NCBI RefSeq assembly: GCF_963678635.1
Contig: NC_087065.1
Location: 13,244,743 to 13,308,742 of the forward strand
DNA: 64,000 bases
Direction of reading: 5' to 3'
DNA from: Symsagittifera roscoffensis
Taxonomy: Eukaryota; Xenacoelomorpha; Acoela; Convolutidae
The notes under the pieces were generated by a model that did not search any database, was not told where the DNA came from, and saw only the letters and a list, made by a program, of their open reading frames with translations. Position numbers and translations under genes: made by a program. Below are positions 34,401 through 45,210 of the stretch, piece by piece. Position 1 is the stretch's first letter, and every line of letters begins with the position of its first letter.

Positions 34401-35262
34401 TTTGTTGGCATTTTTTTAGAGACGCAGAATGAAACATTGTGGAATAAAATATTAGTTTTGAGCCGTTTAGAAAATGAAATCCGCTTGTTTGCGCCGTTAC
34501 TGAAGCCTTAAAGCGCAACCATGTCAAAATTTTGCCATGTAAAAAGTAACGCTGTATGCCTACCTACTTAATACACTTAAAATGTAGATATACCAACAGC
34601 TAAAAAGACACCAAAAACAACGTGCAAAAAGATATATTTGCATTCAAAAAATCTGATAAACAACGGTTTTTTCTTCACTAAATACGACGCGCAGTCAGCG
34701 AAACGAAAAATCAGTTTTTCTCTAGCTAGCATTAAAAAAAACAGTTTAATAATTGAAACTGGTTTGGAAGCAAGAAACGATTATTACTGTTCGATAATTA
34801 TTCCGCTCAAATTTGGAATGGCAAAACCGATTACTTCAATCTTGTCAATTCTTACCAAAACGAGTCAGCACCTTCGTCTAGATTAATATAATTGGTTCAA
34901 TCATTCTAATCCCGGATTTATTAATGCGAGATCAGATATTTCATAGAGTTACTGACGGCTGTCTGCCAAGTAGAGCCCTTTCAAGGCAATGATTGGTGCC
35001 GTCTTTCATTCATTAAATTACCTTACAATTCAGAGGCTCGTAATTGAAACTTGCTTGCGCACGATTTAACTTCTTTTATATCATTTCTTACTTATACACC
35101 AAACAATCATAATTTTACTAAGTGAGAAAAGTTCATACCTCATTCATAGATCTTCAGTTTTCACTTATTTGAACAGTCAGTTTGCTTTACGATCGGTTAT
35201 ACTTGCAACTGATGCAAAATTAATGTTGAATAATTTAATTGGCCAACTAAGTAAACACACCT
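31471..35262. other. AT-rich intergenic DNA upstream of the RasGEF gene
   Basis: A SINE-family fragment lies at about 32,730-32,980 (AGAGCCGACAAAAAAATC; then CTCTTGCTTATCGCAAGGG). The rest shows no gene or strong repeat. The last kilobase should hold the promoter and any 5' UTR exon of the RasGEF gene; I cannot place a TSS. Confidence 0.45.
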
Positions 35263-35929
35263 ATGGCAAACGATACTAATACCAAAACATCAGATTCCTT
35301 AGTGGACAGAAAGAGTTCATGTCACAACGCAATGTGGAAAAACAATCATCAGAAATCGAGATCCGACATCGCAGATCAATTCAAACAAGCTGCAAGACGG
35401 AGATCTTCAATTGAAGCCAGTGAATACAATTTCAGTAGACGCACTTCGCTTTACAACAATGGAATTTCAGGCAGTCGAAAAAGTGCTGCCAGTAATCATT
35501 CAACTAAGTCCTCGAGCTCCGAAGCAGGGAAAAACTCTTCTGCAGCCAATGGGTTGTTTCTCCACGGTAGACGAAACTCAATTTTGCAACAGGAGTTGTC
35601 GCAGTTTGAACTCGAAATCCGAGATGTTTTACCTGAAAGTGTCGAAGAAATTGACGAAGCTGAATTGGAATGCGAGTACGAGGAACATGGCGTGGAGAAA
35701 CCCGGAGCATCGCCAGAAGCATCGCCTTACAAGGTCGGCAGAGCACAGTTCTACTCTTGTCAGAGACAATCGACTCTCGTCAAATCAGATCACCATGAGT
35801 TCCTTGTGGGGAAAAGTGATAAAAACTTCGAGTCGCATGGAACACAGCAACAGAGAAAAGGATCATTGAGAAGAGGAAGTTTGAGTTTGGGAATCAATGG
35901 CAGCACAATTGGTAAATGGGTCAAGTCAG
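35263..35929 (+). CDS. RasGEF gene, exon 1
   Basis: Starts at ATG in the context ACCTATGGC; 222 codons plus one base. The protein is rich in Ser, Arg and Asn (SRKSAASNHSTKSSSSEAG, then an acidic stretch EEIDEAELECEYEEH). No known domain. Two donors are possible and both leave phase 1: TCAG|GTCAGT after 35,929 (used here) and ATTG|GTAAAT after 35,911, which would remove six residues. The overlapping frames at 35,411 (+) and 35,504 (-) are shadows. Confidence 0.75.
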
Positions 35930-38900
35930 GTCAGTGTTATAAGGCATGTTATTACAAACAAAATAAAAATCCACAAAACAAACGGTTTCTACCCTTTTAG
36001 CTCCACACAATTTCACCAACTGCCATTCAACTCTGTTTAGTCATTTAACATCACTACAACCTTGACTTTCGAGGTCTAAGGTCGCCGATGGGCGCGCTTC
36101 GCGGCAATAACCGACTCTAACTTTTTTAACCGGCTCTAAACCGAGTCTTACCCTCTGGACAGAGTATTACCCCCAAGCTCGCAGCACGTTCGCTAGACTG
36201 CGGCGGTTACAATTAACCAATAAAATAAAAATCTAATTTGGGGTTAAGGGATCAATACACCGCTATTACGCTTGAACTAATTATCAAAAAAATGAAAGGC
36301 TCTTCAATGAACGTATGTAATGTCCTCTCCTCTTTTATACTGCGACAACTTAAATCTTTGACTTTTTAGCGCATATCATAGCATATGTTTCTTATTTTTA
36401 GGAGTCTTCAGAAGTTCGCACGATGAGGATGATGAGAAATACTACTTAGTAAAAAGTGGTACCCTTGAACAGGTAGTTGAACAATGCCTGGCACCTCATC
36501 GCAAACTAGACGACCCATTTTTTAAAGATATCCTTTTAGAGCAATACTCGTTATTCACTGATAAACTAACGCTTTCGAATCAACTTCTATCGTCCGCTAA
36601 ACGTCTTTTATCGACTAGTACAAAATCAAACTCATCTTGGAAAAAATCTCCCTCAGATTTAGAAGAGCAAGTAAAAGAAAACGCTAAAGCTATGATTCTG
36701 AAATGGAAGGAAAGCTTTTCCAAAGACTTCCAGGACTCCCAAGGTCTAGAAGTGCTTTCGACTCTTATCACGCTGAGTGCACTTATAAATTCGGTACACC
36801 TGAAGCATTCCTTAGAACGCCAGAAACGATTATTAGACGTTAAAGTCAAATGTTTCATTGACCCTCTAGAAACAAACCCCGAAACTAGCGGAATCAAGAC
36901 AGCAACCCAGGCGTCAGATTCAACACCAACCCAGGCGTCAGATTCAACACCAACCCAGAGAAGCTTCTCGGCCGGAAACGATGCACACGTAAGGACTGTT
37001 TTACCCAGCAAACTGCAGTTGAATTTCATCCAACAGACTCCGGTTCTCAACTCGGCTCATGATTTCGATACTTGTCCCAAAAGCAGTCGAAATCGATTGA
37101 ATTTCGACCAAGGCCAAGATCCTAGGTGAGTCATACAGCACCGTTATATTTAATTTAAGTTACGATTGCCATTGACGTCAATTTCATATTTACGCTGAAT
37201 GGTACCGTTATAATCAATTCTTTGGGAAGAAGGGCGGACGTACTTAGGATCCCTTAATCCATTTACGCTGAAAAGGCTCATTTACGGGGAAAATTAGAAG
37301 ACTACTTTTAACGAAACCCACGCATATTTCGAATAGCGTACGACTTTCATAAACTGATCAAACCATTAATTCCTTCTATTTTTGGATGCCAGTATGTCTG
37401 ATTTTATATTTGGTGGTTTAATCATTCCTAATACCTCGCACAGGAACTTAATTGACGAACTAGGCCAGTTAGAGGGTCAAAACGTACATGTGCCGGCAAC
37501 CTTTAGTAATTTAGGTCGATAAACTTTTTCGCCGCAAATTAGGCCAAAATTATCCCAAATTTGAATGATTTGCAAACAAATAAATAAACAACTTGTTAGT
37601 CTAACAGTCGCAACTCCTGTCATGTAATGCGAGAAAATTAGGTAACTAAGTCAAAACATTTCGGACTACAAAACAGTTCGGCTTTCAATTGTATCTGAAG
37701 GCGCTTCGAACAGCTTTCATACCACGCAGAAATTCTACGTGTGCAGATAAAGCAATATAAGCGAAAGTCTATATCTAGATAATAGCAGAGGGCAAACTTC
37801 TCAAAATCAAATGACCATTTCTAAGACCCAACGCTTTGCTTTGCCTTGCGTTTTATTTACCCAAACGCTTACTAGATCCTTTGAATACCAGAATGATCAG
37901 AAATGCATTTCCCATTTCAAGTTTGATCTCCAAAGCTAACATTTGTAACTAGTAGATAACATGTCATAACTTGTAAATTTTAACTTACTCCAACTATTAT
38001 CTTATTTACAGGCAAGTGCAGAGTCTGGCTAACAGAACCAAAAAGCGCCCTCCTTTAAGAAGCCTGTCCAACTCTTCAGAGCTTCGAAACATAGGCTCAA
38101 GCAACAGCATGGGTTCCAGAAGCTACTACAACATCACACCTGAATCCCAACGCAAATCATTTTGTCCTTTTTCTCCAGAAGAAGTCGCGAAACAACTGAC
38201 ATTCAAATATTCCAATTATTTATTAGAAATGCAACCTTTTGAAATAGTGCAATACGCCCAGGGAGAGCTAAACGCAGACTCTCCTCTGATGAAAATTATA
38301 CTCCTGAACAAAGAAATAGCGGAAAAGATTCCGTCTTCGATTCTCTCTGATAGACACCTCAAGTCAACTAAAATTGCACAGAGAATTGAATTTTGGCTGA
38401 AAGTAGCAGAGGAGCTGAAAGAACTGCGAAACTACGAGTGTCTTCAGATAGTCGTGCACTCTCTGAACTCGCCAATGTACGACAGCAACAGACTACCCGA
38501 AGTGTGGAGTTATGTAGAGAAATACTTACTATCACAGTTCGAACGACTCAAGGTAAGAACTGTTCGCGGAAATTAAATAACAATCGGTTGGTGTGCAATT
38601 AGCTCCAAGAACTCGGACCCTTAGAATTCCCCGTAGACCTATATACCCTTGGAGTAATACCAACGTAGAGAAAAAAATGAGAAAGAAGCTTGGAAAAGCG
38701 TTAATGAATTTAAGGCAACCAACCAACAAAAATGTTTTTGTTCTAAATATTTTGAAGGAAAAATATTAATATATGGATAGTTAAAATTGGGCAAGTTTTA
38801 TCAGATTATCAAAAAGGTTATCAAATTTTTAGCCCTTTAATTTGGTTTTAACTATGCTATGAGACTCGGTGTTTCGAAATATATATATTTTTTGTTTCCT

Positions 38901-40406
38901 GGGCTTACTTCAATCACAACGACTGGAACCATTTAATCTAACTGAACGATTTGCTTTTCCATCATTTTTTTTTCTAGATATTGTATTTATATCTTATAAT
39001 ATAAGAAAAGAATTATGGAAAAGAAAATCGTTCAGTTAGATTAAATGGTTCTAGTCGTTGTGATTGCAGTAAGCCCAGGAAACAAAAAATATATATTTTT
39101 CGAAACACCGAGTCTCATAGCATAATTTAAACCCACATTAAAGTGCTAAAATTCGATAACCTTTTTGATATTTTGCCCAATTTTAACTATCCATACGAAC
39201 TACTCTTAGTCAAACTTTGAGCCTCCGAATATTTGAGATTCATACACAAAAAGTAATTAATTTTTTTTTTGGAAACAGTCCAAAATTTATGGAGAGGAGA
39301 TTGATTGATTTAATTTTGTTAAAACTGTTTAATGATTGACTTTTTTGATGGAGAAAATCAACTCCTCGGTAAAAAAAACATAGCCAACAGATAGTTGGAA
39401 AAGTAATTAACGCAGGGAAACAGCAAAAAACACTGCCTGTTTTTTTTTAAAGAATTTCAAAAAAAATATATATATATATGGCTTTAAGGCTCTTTGAATT
39501 TAAAAAACAATTTAAGATTGACACTTTTTTTTGATAAAATTACCCAATTTGAGATAACTGGATCGAGAGGTAATTTTTTTTCCGCTGAGATCTGAAAATT
39601 AAAATCTCCTTTCGAAACTAGAAGTCGATCACGTTTTTCGTGACCTTAACACTTGCTGTTCGATAATGGAGTTGGCATTTCTTTAAACAAAGGAAACGGA
39701 CGAAACTTAAAAAGAAACCAAAAGTAAAACAGCGAGAAATTTATTTGAGCGTGAACAAATTTTCCTAAGTTTTCCTGAAAAAAAAGAGAAAAAAAACAAA
39801 AAATCTCCAAGACCTATAAAAAGTGTATTCACTACGTTCATGACTCTTAAAATCTCAGCAGAAGGCTTAAAGCAAAACCCCCAGAAGAAAAGTACCAAAA
39901 AATCACCGCTACGATACCAGATATATAAACCTCGGTGAATTTCATTTCAGGAAACAGTTTCAATAGAAGACAACTACCAGATTTTGAGAGAACTTCAAAA
40001 GAAAGAAGAAACAGAAGACGAAGGGCCTCAAACAAAGCCAAACGACCAGCGTAGATACTCCAATTCATTCAAGAAAGTATTGGCTCGAACTCTCAGCGGA
40101 AAACGACGCGAGAGTCGAGACTACATCGAAAAACACGGCTTCATTCCCTGCATGAATGTTATCAAAAAAGATATTTTGGGAATCTTAGCTGCTCACAAAA
40201 TGGATAAAGATGTCGACGGCGTTATCCAATTTGCAATGCATAGAAAAATTCACCAACAGCTGCAACAAATCCGATTGGCCCAAAGATTGCTGAAAAGGTC
40301 TCTGCAATTGCAACATAGCGAGTACATCTGGAACTGGTTTTTAGATCTTTTCATTTTGGAAAAGGGCGAACGCGATTCAAATAGTGCATTTTTAAGCCGC
40401 CGATAG
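35263..40406 (+). CDS. REM + RasGEF domain guanine nucleotide exchange factor (gene span, four exons joined)
   Basis: Exons 35,263-35,929, 36,402-37,125, 38,012-38,552 and 39,951-40,406 join in phase (1, 2, 0) into 795 codons plus stop, all GT-AG. The first ~230 residues are Ser/Arg/Glu-rich and probably disordered. Residues ~236-350 are a RasGEF N-terminal (REM) domain: YYLVKSGTLEQVVEQCL, DPFFKDILLEQYSLFTDKLT, WKESFSKDFQD. Residues ~515-770 are the catalytic RasGEF (CDC25) domain: SPEEVAKQLTFKYSNYLLEM, AQRIEFWLKVAEELKELRNY, VVHSLNSPM..RLPEVWSYV, GFIPCMNVIKKDILGILA. Such proteins load GTP on Ras-family GTPases in the cytosol or at membranes. I cannot assign the subfamily; no C1, EF-hand, cNMP, PH or RA domain is visible. 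The catalytic part is divergent, with a long linker between REM and GEF. Confidence 0.85.
36072..36212. repeat. GC-rich dispersed repeat, copy 2
   Basis: TAAGGTCGCCGATGGGCGCG, CAATAACCGACTCTAA, AAGCTCGCAGCACGTTCG, CTGCGGCGGTTACAATT: same motifs and order as at 25,775-25,905. Here it sits in intron 1 of the RasGEF gene without the flanking inverted repeats of element A. Confidence 0.7.
36402..37125 (+). CDS. RasGEF gene, exon 2 (REM domain)
   Basis: Acceptor CTTATTTTTAG; donor CCTAG|GTGAGT. Begins with the second and third bases of a Gly codon, then VFRSSHDEDDEKYYLVKSGT. Contains the whole REM domain, followed by a linker with a perfect 24-bp tandem duplication (36,909-36,956) coding TQASDSTP twice, then SFSAGND and FDQGQDP. 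The first third of the exon has no long ORF of its own on record because the frame opens inside the intron side; the REM residues and splice sites define it. The minus-strand 156-codon frame is a shadow. Confidence 0.85.
37126..38011. other. RasGEF intron 2, nothing further seen
   Basis: AT-rich intron with canonical GT-AG ends. No repeat or RNA gene recognised. Confidence 0.5.
38012..38552 (+). CDS. RasGEF gene, exon 3 (N-terminal half of catalytic domain)
   Basis: Acceptor CTTATTTACAG; donor CTCAAG|GTAAGA, phase 0. A basic, Ser-rich start (LANRTKKRPPLRSLSNSSEL) leads into FSPEEVAKQLTFKYSNYLLE, MQPFEIVQYAQGEL, then the conserved helices IAQRIEFWLKVAEELKELRN, LQIVVHSLNSPM and EVWSYVEKYL. These correspond to the core helices of the RasGEF fold. 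The plus-strand frame at 38,393 is a shadow. Confidence 0.88.
38774..39193. mobile_element. MITE E, 420 bp, TA target duplication
   Basis: Near-perfect terminal inverted repeats of about 190 bp: TGGATAGTTAAAATTGGGCA at the left and TGCCCAATTTTAACTATCCA at the right. Inside are GAGACTCGGTGTTTCGAAA / TTTCGAAACACCGAGTCTC and GGAACCATTTAATCTAACTG / CAGTTAGATTAAATGGTT. A TA dinucleotide flanks each end. This fits a Tc1/mariner-type MITE. It lies in the last intron of the RasGEF gene. The arms are more alike than those of the other MITEs here, so it is probably the youngest. Confidence 0.9.
39951..40406 (+). CDS. RasGEF gene, exon 4 (C-terminal half of catalytic domain)
   Basis: Acceptor TTCATTTCAG; starts in phase 0 with ETVSIEDNYQILRELQKKEE. 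A charged insert (TEDEGPQTKPNDQRRYSNSF) is followed by IPCMNVIKKDILGI, matching the 'IPxLGxxLKDLxxI' strand-helix of RasGEF domains, then DGVIQFAMHRKIHQQLQQI, RLAQ. Ends TAG at 40,404-40,406. The insert before IPCMN is longer than in most RasGEF domains. Confidence 0.85.
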   Translation, partial: ETVSIEDNYQILRELQKKEETEDEGPQTKPNDQRRYSNSFKKVLARTLSGKRRESRDYIEKHGFIPCMNVIKKDILGILAAHKMDKDVDGVIQFAMHRKIHQQLQQIRLAQRLLKRSLQLQHSEYIWNWFLDLFILEKGERDSNSAFLSRR

Positions 40407-40482
40407 AATTCAAACAACAGTTTTGTAAGTGGTGCTAATTTATCAATCATAGTTTCTCCCATAAAATAATTTAATTTCTGCG

Positions 40483-40488
40483 AATAAA
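40483..40488 (+). terminator. Candidate poly(A) signal of the RasGEF gene
   Basis: AATAAA 77 bp after the RasGEF stop codon, followed by A- and T-rich sequence. Position fits a short 3' UTR. Confidence 0.5.
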
Positions 40489-41960
40489 AGGAAACCGTTT
40501 TTCTCTCCATGTTTCGATTCTATGGTGAAAGAAATATTTCAAATGAAAAACGTCTAAAGAAATTGACAACTTGGACATAAAACACTTGTCTGATTTTTTC
40601 TGCAATTCCAGAACTTGAAGGATATTTTTCATCTGATTTATCACAAACCTCCTGTTTGCTCAAAAAAATCGTTTTTTTTAATGCTAGCGGTATTCAATTC
40701 AAGTAGACTGAGGTTTTGACAGCAACAAAACTTTGTTATAAAAAATCACGATTTAAGATAGCAAAAAAGTTTCCAAGTGTTTTCGAAATTTGTAAACCAA
40801 CAATTTCAAGAACCAATATTACTATTTTACAAAATTTCTAACATACCGAGAAAAGCAAGATCTAACAAAACTTTCATATCTTTGTCTTGAAAGTAAAATT
40901 TAAAAAAATATTAAAAATAAGTTACGTTTGTATTGAAAAAAAGCGGTATTAAAGCGCCCAGTTTTTGAGCAGACACCTGATGAGGCAAAAATGTTCAATT
41001 AACCCCTGAAAAGACTCACTCGTAAGGAATATTGTTTCGCTCACCTAATGATGCAATATGATGCCACTAAGCCAATTAAGTATGTACCAAAAAAACTCAA
41101 AGTCGAGTGAACAAAAAAAACACACAATTATACCGAACCGGAGTTGGTAAATTAAAAATAAACAATAAAAAAAAAAAATTTTGAATACAATCATGTTATA
41201 CGTAAAAAAAAAATCAGTGCGCATTATTTAACGGAGCAAAAAAATTGTAACAAAAAAGTAATAAACTTAAACTCCGCAAGAAATCTTGCTAACGTAATTA
41301 CCTCTACCAACTGAGCTTTAGAAATGGCATCCAAAATTCAGGTAAACTGATACTCCAATTAAAAGTCCGCGCTACGGAAACTAAGCTGACAAAAAAACAG
41401 ACGGACGATATCACCAAATAGCAAAATGTCTAATTTGAAAAAAAAACAGGCCCCATTCGAGCCAAAAGCTTTTGAACTATCAACCAGGTAAGTCACCTCT
41501 ATCCAAGATGCGCTGGGTGGTTGATTGATTTTAAATTAAGTGTGAAGCAAACAAAGATCTGCAAAATTTTGTGAACAATTTTTTTTTACCGAGAAAAACT
41601 CAAGTACCCGGTTTGTAACGCTCATCGCAAGAGCAATAAAACTAATTAATCAAACCAATCTAAGCAAGCTAAACAATGAACAGATCATACCGAAGAAAAA
41701 CGCAGTTGAAAAACTAGGTGAAACACAATTTTCGTATGTTTCGAAGAATGACACCTAGGGCCCAGCTAAAGCTGGAGCTACGCGTTTGATATTTCTCGCG
41801 ATATTATACTGATGCGGAACGAAATTCGTTATTTCAAAAATTGGAACTTAGTCATAAACTGTTGTTGTTTCTCTAATGAAATAAAAGAAGAATAAAAATA
41901 TTCAAGATTTTGGAATACTTTTAAAGACGTAACCTGTCTCTTACGAAAAATGAATGTAAC
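40489..41960. other. AT-rich intergenic DNA with SINE-family fragments
   Basis: Family fragments at about 41,365-41,520 (ACGGAAACTAAGCTGACAAA, then a weak tRNA-like stretch on the minus strand) and 41,605-41,645 (TACCCGGTTTGTAACGCTCA). No gene. Ends at the 5' boundary of the retrotransposon. Confidence 0.5.
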
Positions 41961-42843
41961 TGTGCCAGTCGGTCATATCTGGAAGTTTGACCTTGAGGGA
42001 CATGAAAATACGTGATTTTGGAGTGAAGTTTTTATTTTCAAAATTTCGAATGGAGCCTGTCATGCTGTTTTCTCGCACCAACTGAAAACACAAAAAGTGA
42101 AGAATCAGAACGACCGATTTACAATCGCGGGAAAGTGCTTGAATAGAACAGCGGGAAATTGCTATTCGCAATTTCCAGATACAAAATAAGACACGAGTAG
42201 AGCTGTCTTATCCCGAAAAAGGAGGAGAGATAATAAAAAGAAGAGAGAACAACTATTCGGAACAAACCAGAGTGAACCTTCAATGGAAGGATGGACAGCT
42301 TGAGTGTCCCAAAAACTCAAATTCTAGAGTCAGAATTTACTTCTGTTACCAAAACTCACCAGTATTAAACTTATCTAGTTATATTATCTAATTCTCGAGT
42401 TGCTTACCAATTTAATTACTCCTTGTACTCGAGTGCATCAACATGTGAGTCCCTAATTTAATTTTCTCGAGTGTGTTTTATGATCGTTATGTTGAGATAA
42501 GGCGAGTTTTAGGTTGATCCATCTGAAATGGATCAAAGTTCCACTGTCCAATACAAAGTAACTTAACGGATTGTTCCGACCCTGTTTTTAACGGCTTTCG
42601 TGTATTTTGGGTATTTTGAGACCTAAGTATAGGAACGTTCTTATTTTCTAGAGTGGGGGATATTTTGGTAGTAGCCTTTAAGCTGTAACGGGTTCTAGTC
42701 TCATGTCGCAAGCGAACCGAATTGGCTCCGACTGTTCTTGAGGTAGAAAAACACAAGAGATAGTTTCCCTGACTCTTGAGCCAATGGTTATAGGGCCTAT
42801 TTTTCTTAAGCCTCTTATGTTACTGAAGTAGGCGACTGTTACA
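41961..42843 (+). repeat. 5' LTR (3' boundary tentative)
   Basis: The start is set by the match with the 3' LTR and by the TG dinucleotide. The first ~600 bp align with 63,403-64,000 with about a dozen substitutions and three short length differences. The end is proposed at TTACA (42,839-42,843) because a possible primer-binding site follows. It contains a TATA-like GATAATAAAAAG (about 42,230) that is kept in the 3' LTR, and many CTTGAG/CTCGAG hexamers. The 76-codon minus-strand frame at 41,941 recurs in the other LTR and is not a gene. Confidence 0.75.
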
Positions 42844-42854
42844 TAGTGTTTTTA

Positions 42855-42870
42855 TGGCGCTCCTGGGTGT
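42855..42870 (+). other. Candidate primer-binding site
   Basis: TGGCGCTCCTGGGTGT begins with the TGG complementary to a tRNA CCA end, 11 bases after the proposed LTR end. I could not identify the matching tRNA from memory, so this is provisional; another TGG nearby could be the real site. Confidence 0.3.
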
Positions 42871-43308
42871 TTTTACGACATCATGACTACGGATTCGAAC
42901 CCACTTGACACAGCTCCGGGCTGCATGCCCATTCTAGAGTACCGGTGGTACGGTTCAGCGGGAACGTGTAAACCTTCCGGTTGTACCGTGATAGCTTTTT
43001 AAGAAAACTTGAGAAAACTTCCTGGTACGCTCTCCGAACGAGGCCTAGCTAACCGAGTAAAGGGGGCAACTAGGGAAACAAAAACAAAAAAAAAGTATAG
43101 AAAAAGGAACAAAAACCATAAAAGTAAAAGACAGTGACTTTGATACCGGACCATTTGGATCAAACCTCTATATTAATTAAATAGTATACCCATACTGTTT
43201 TATAAGACCGATCGTTTCGATCAATCTAGCAATTTAAACCAGTGACTTCAATAAGGTGCCCTAGTGGGGGGCGTTGTTAAGGGATTTCAGATAGATTGCA
43301 ACCTAGCC

Positions 43309-43500
43309 GGACCACTAGGAGACTTGACTGGAAGAGGTGACCGATCGAGTGGGAAAGTGGTTCACAAGGATCGAACCGGACCACTAGGAGACTTGACTGA
43401 AAAGGTGACCAGCCGAGTGGGAAAGTGGTTCAGAAGTACTGAGCTGAACCCACTGGAAACTTGACTGGAAGAGGTGACCAGCCAAGTGGGAAAGTGGTGC
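43309..43500 (+). repeat. Three 65-70-bp direct repeats in the leader
   Basis: Each copy contains 'CCACTAGGAGACTTGACTG', 'AGGTGACC', and 'GAGTGGGAAAGTGGTTC' or close variants. They lie between the 5' LTR and gag. The 66-codon frame at 43,264 is this repeat read through. Confidence 0.8.
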
Positions 43501-44329
43501 TGCTGTCAAGTGCAGAACAAAGACAACCAGCACAGGATCACTACAAGAGGACGCACAGGGTTGTTCTCAAGTTGGGCAGCGGGTATCGTTAGAATCCACA
43601 TTACATTATAGGAGATAAGTGTAAAATTGGATAAGCGGAGCCCCGTTGTTTTGAGGAAGTTTTTGCACAAGCAGGCCTGGAAACAGGTCTACGGTTTTCT
43701 CTCGAGAGGTTTAGCACCCGGCGCTTAAGGGATTTTTTGGCTTAAGAGGGGGGCTAAAGAGGGGGGAGGTTAGCAGGGGAGCTGGTTAAGTTAGAGGTTA
43801 GCGGTTGTAAATTGTAAAAAGGGGGGACACGTTAGAGTAACTAATTGTTCGGCATCGTCGATTTAGTTACATTTGATATTCACACGCGTTGGTTATAAGA
43901 AGCGGATATCCAAAATTAAACCCATGTTAAGGTAGGTACCCTGGTCGGATCGGTAGGGGGGAACGGACATAGACAGTTTTTGTGATACCCCATAAGATCG
44001 CTAGCAGGGGGGAGGAAAACGCGTGGCAATCGGGTACCACACATTTTTCGGTCAACCTTGAATTTCAGGAGAATTCATCCATCTGTTTTTGAAATTTTTC
44101 CAGTTTAAATTTTCACGTTTTGGTGAAAATTTTCTGTTGGTATTTTAACGAACAGGTGATCACAAGATACCTGCGGGGAATTTAGGGTTTCAAATACAGG
44201 GGGATCAGTATTTGGGTTTTGACCAGTAAGATAGGGATTTTGGGAAGTGGTGGTAAAAAGTACAGTGGTTCAACAGTCCCTACAACGAAGAAGAAGAGAC
44301 CCGACATCCAGACACTCAGTGACGAGTCT

Positions 44330-44925
44330 TGGGACAGTACCGAAGAACTCTTGGGACATTGCAGTCTGGGGACAGTCTTGGAGCAACACGGTCTTGGGAC
44401 AGTCTCGGGACAGAGCAGTCTTGGGACAGTCTTGGGACAGTGCAGCCTTGGGACAGTCTTGGACCAGAGCAGTCTTGGTACTAAACAGTCTTGGGACAGT
44501 GGTCTTGGGACATTGGTCTTGGGTGGGTGGTCTTGGGACATTGGTCTTGGGACAGTGGTCGTGGGACATTGGTCTTGGGACATTGGTCTTGGGACAGTGG
44601 TCATGGGACATTGGTCTTGGGACAGTGGTCTTGGGACATTGGTCTTGGGCCATTGGTCTTGGGACAGTGGTCTTGGGACATTGGTCTTGGGACAGTGGTC
44701 TTGGGACATTGGTCTTGGGCCATTGGTCTTGGGACAGTGGTCTTGGGACAGTGGTCTTGGGACATTGGTCTTGGGCCATTGGTCTTGGGACAGTGGTCTT
44801 GGGACATTAGTCTTGGGACACTAGTCTTGGGACATTGGTCTTGGGACAGTGGTCTTGGGACATCAGTCATGGGACACTAGTCTGGGGACTTTGGTCTTGG
44901 GACATTAGTCTTGGGACACTAACAA
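44330..44925 (+). repeat. 14-bp minisatellite in the leader
   Basis: About 40 copies of TTGGGACAGTGGTC / TTGGGACATTGGTC. The left end is more diverged (TTGGGACAGTCTTGGGACAG forms) and the centre nearly perfect. Because 14 is not a multiple of three, all six frames stay open for long stretches and create false ORFs (44,182-44,880, both strands) with a 14-residue period such as SWDIGLGTLVLGHW. Confidence 0.92.
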
Positions 44926-45210
44926 GAAGTACTGGGACAGCACTGAATAGTCTTGAGACGGTAGAGAGAAAGTTTTGGAACAGCATAAAGAAGAGGAGGG
45001 ATACTAAAAGAGTACTAAGTCAGGGTGAAGTAACCAATTGTAAAATCAAATTCTCTATCCAATCCTAACATATAGAATTTTCAAGAGCTTTGTAAAAGTT
45101 GTTTTTAACAAATTGTCAATTTCTTTTTATAAAATTTTGTCAAAAGAGGTTTTAATCTTAGAGTCGAATTTTGTAGATAGTAATACTGTAAATAGGAACA
45201 ATTGTAAATA

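Larger units (their letters stand above)
42871..45210 (+). other. Retrotransposon 5' leader, about 2.3 kb
   Basis: Untranslated region between the 5' LTR and gag. Holds the two repeat arrays listed separately and a G-rich stretch at 43,740-43,830. No supportable gene. RNA packaging and dimerisation signals would be expected here, but none can be named from sequence. Confidence 0.6.

Noticed and set aside
35411-35869. 152-codon plus-strand ORF overlapping RasGEF exon 1
   Set aside because: Out-of-frame shadow; the exon 1 frame continues in phase to the REM domain.
44182-44880. Six overlapping ORFs of 89-201 codons on both strands
   Set aside because: They are the 14-bp minisatellite read in every frame, with a 14-residue period; no start, composition or homology supports a protein.
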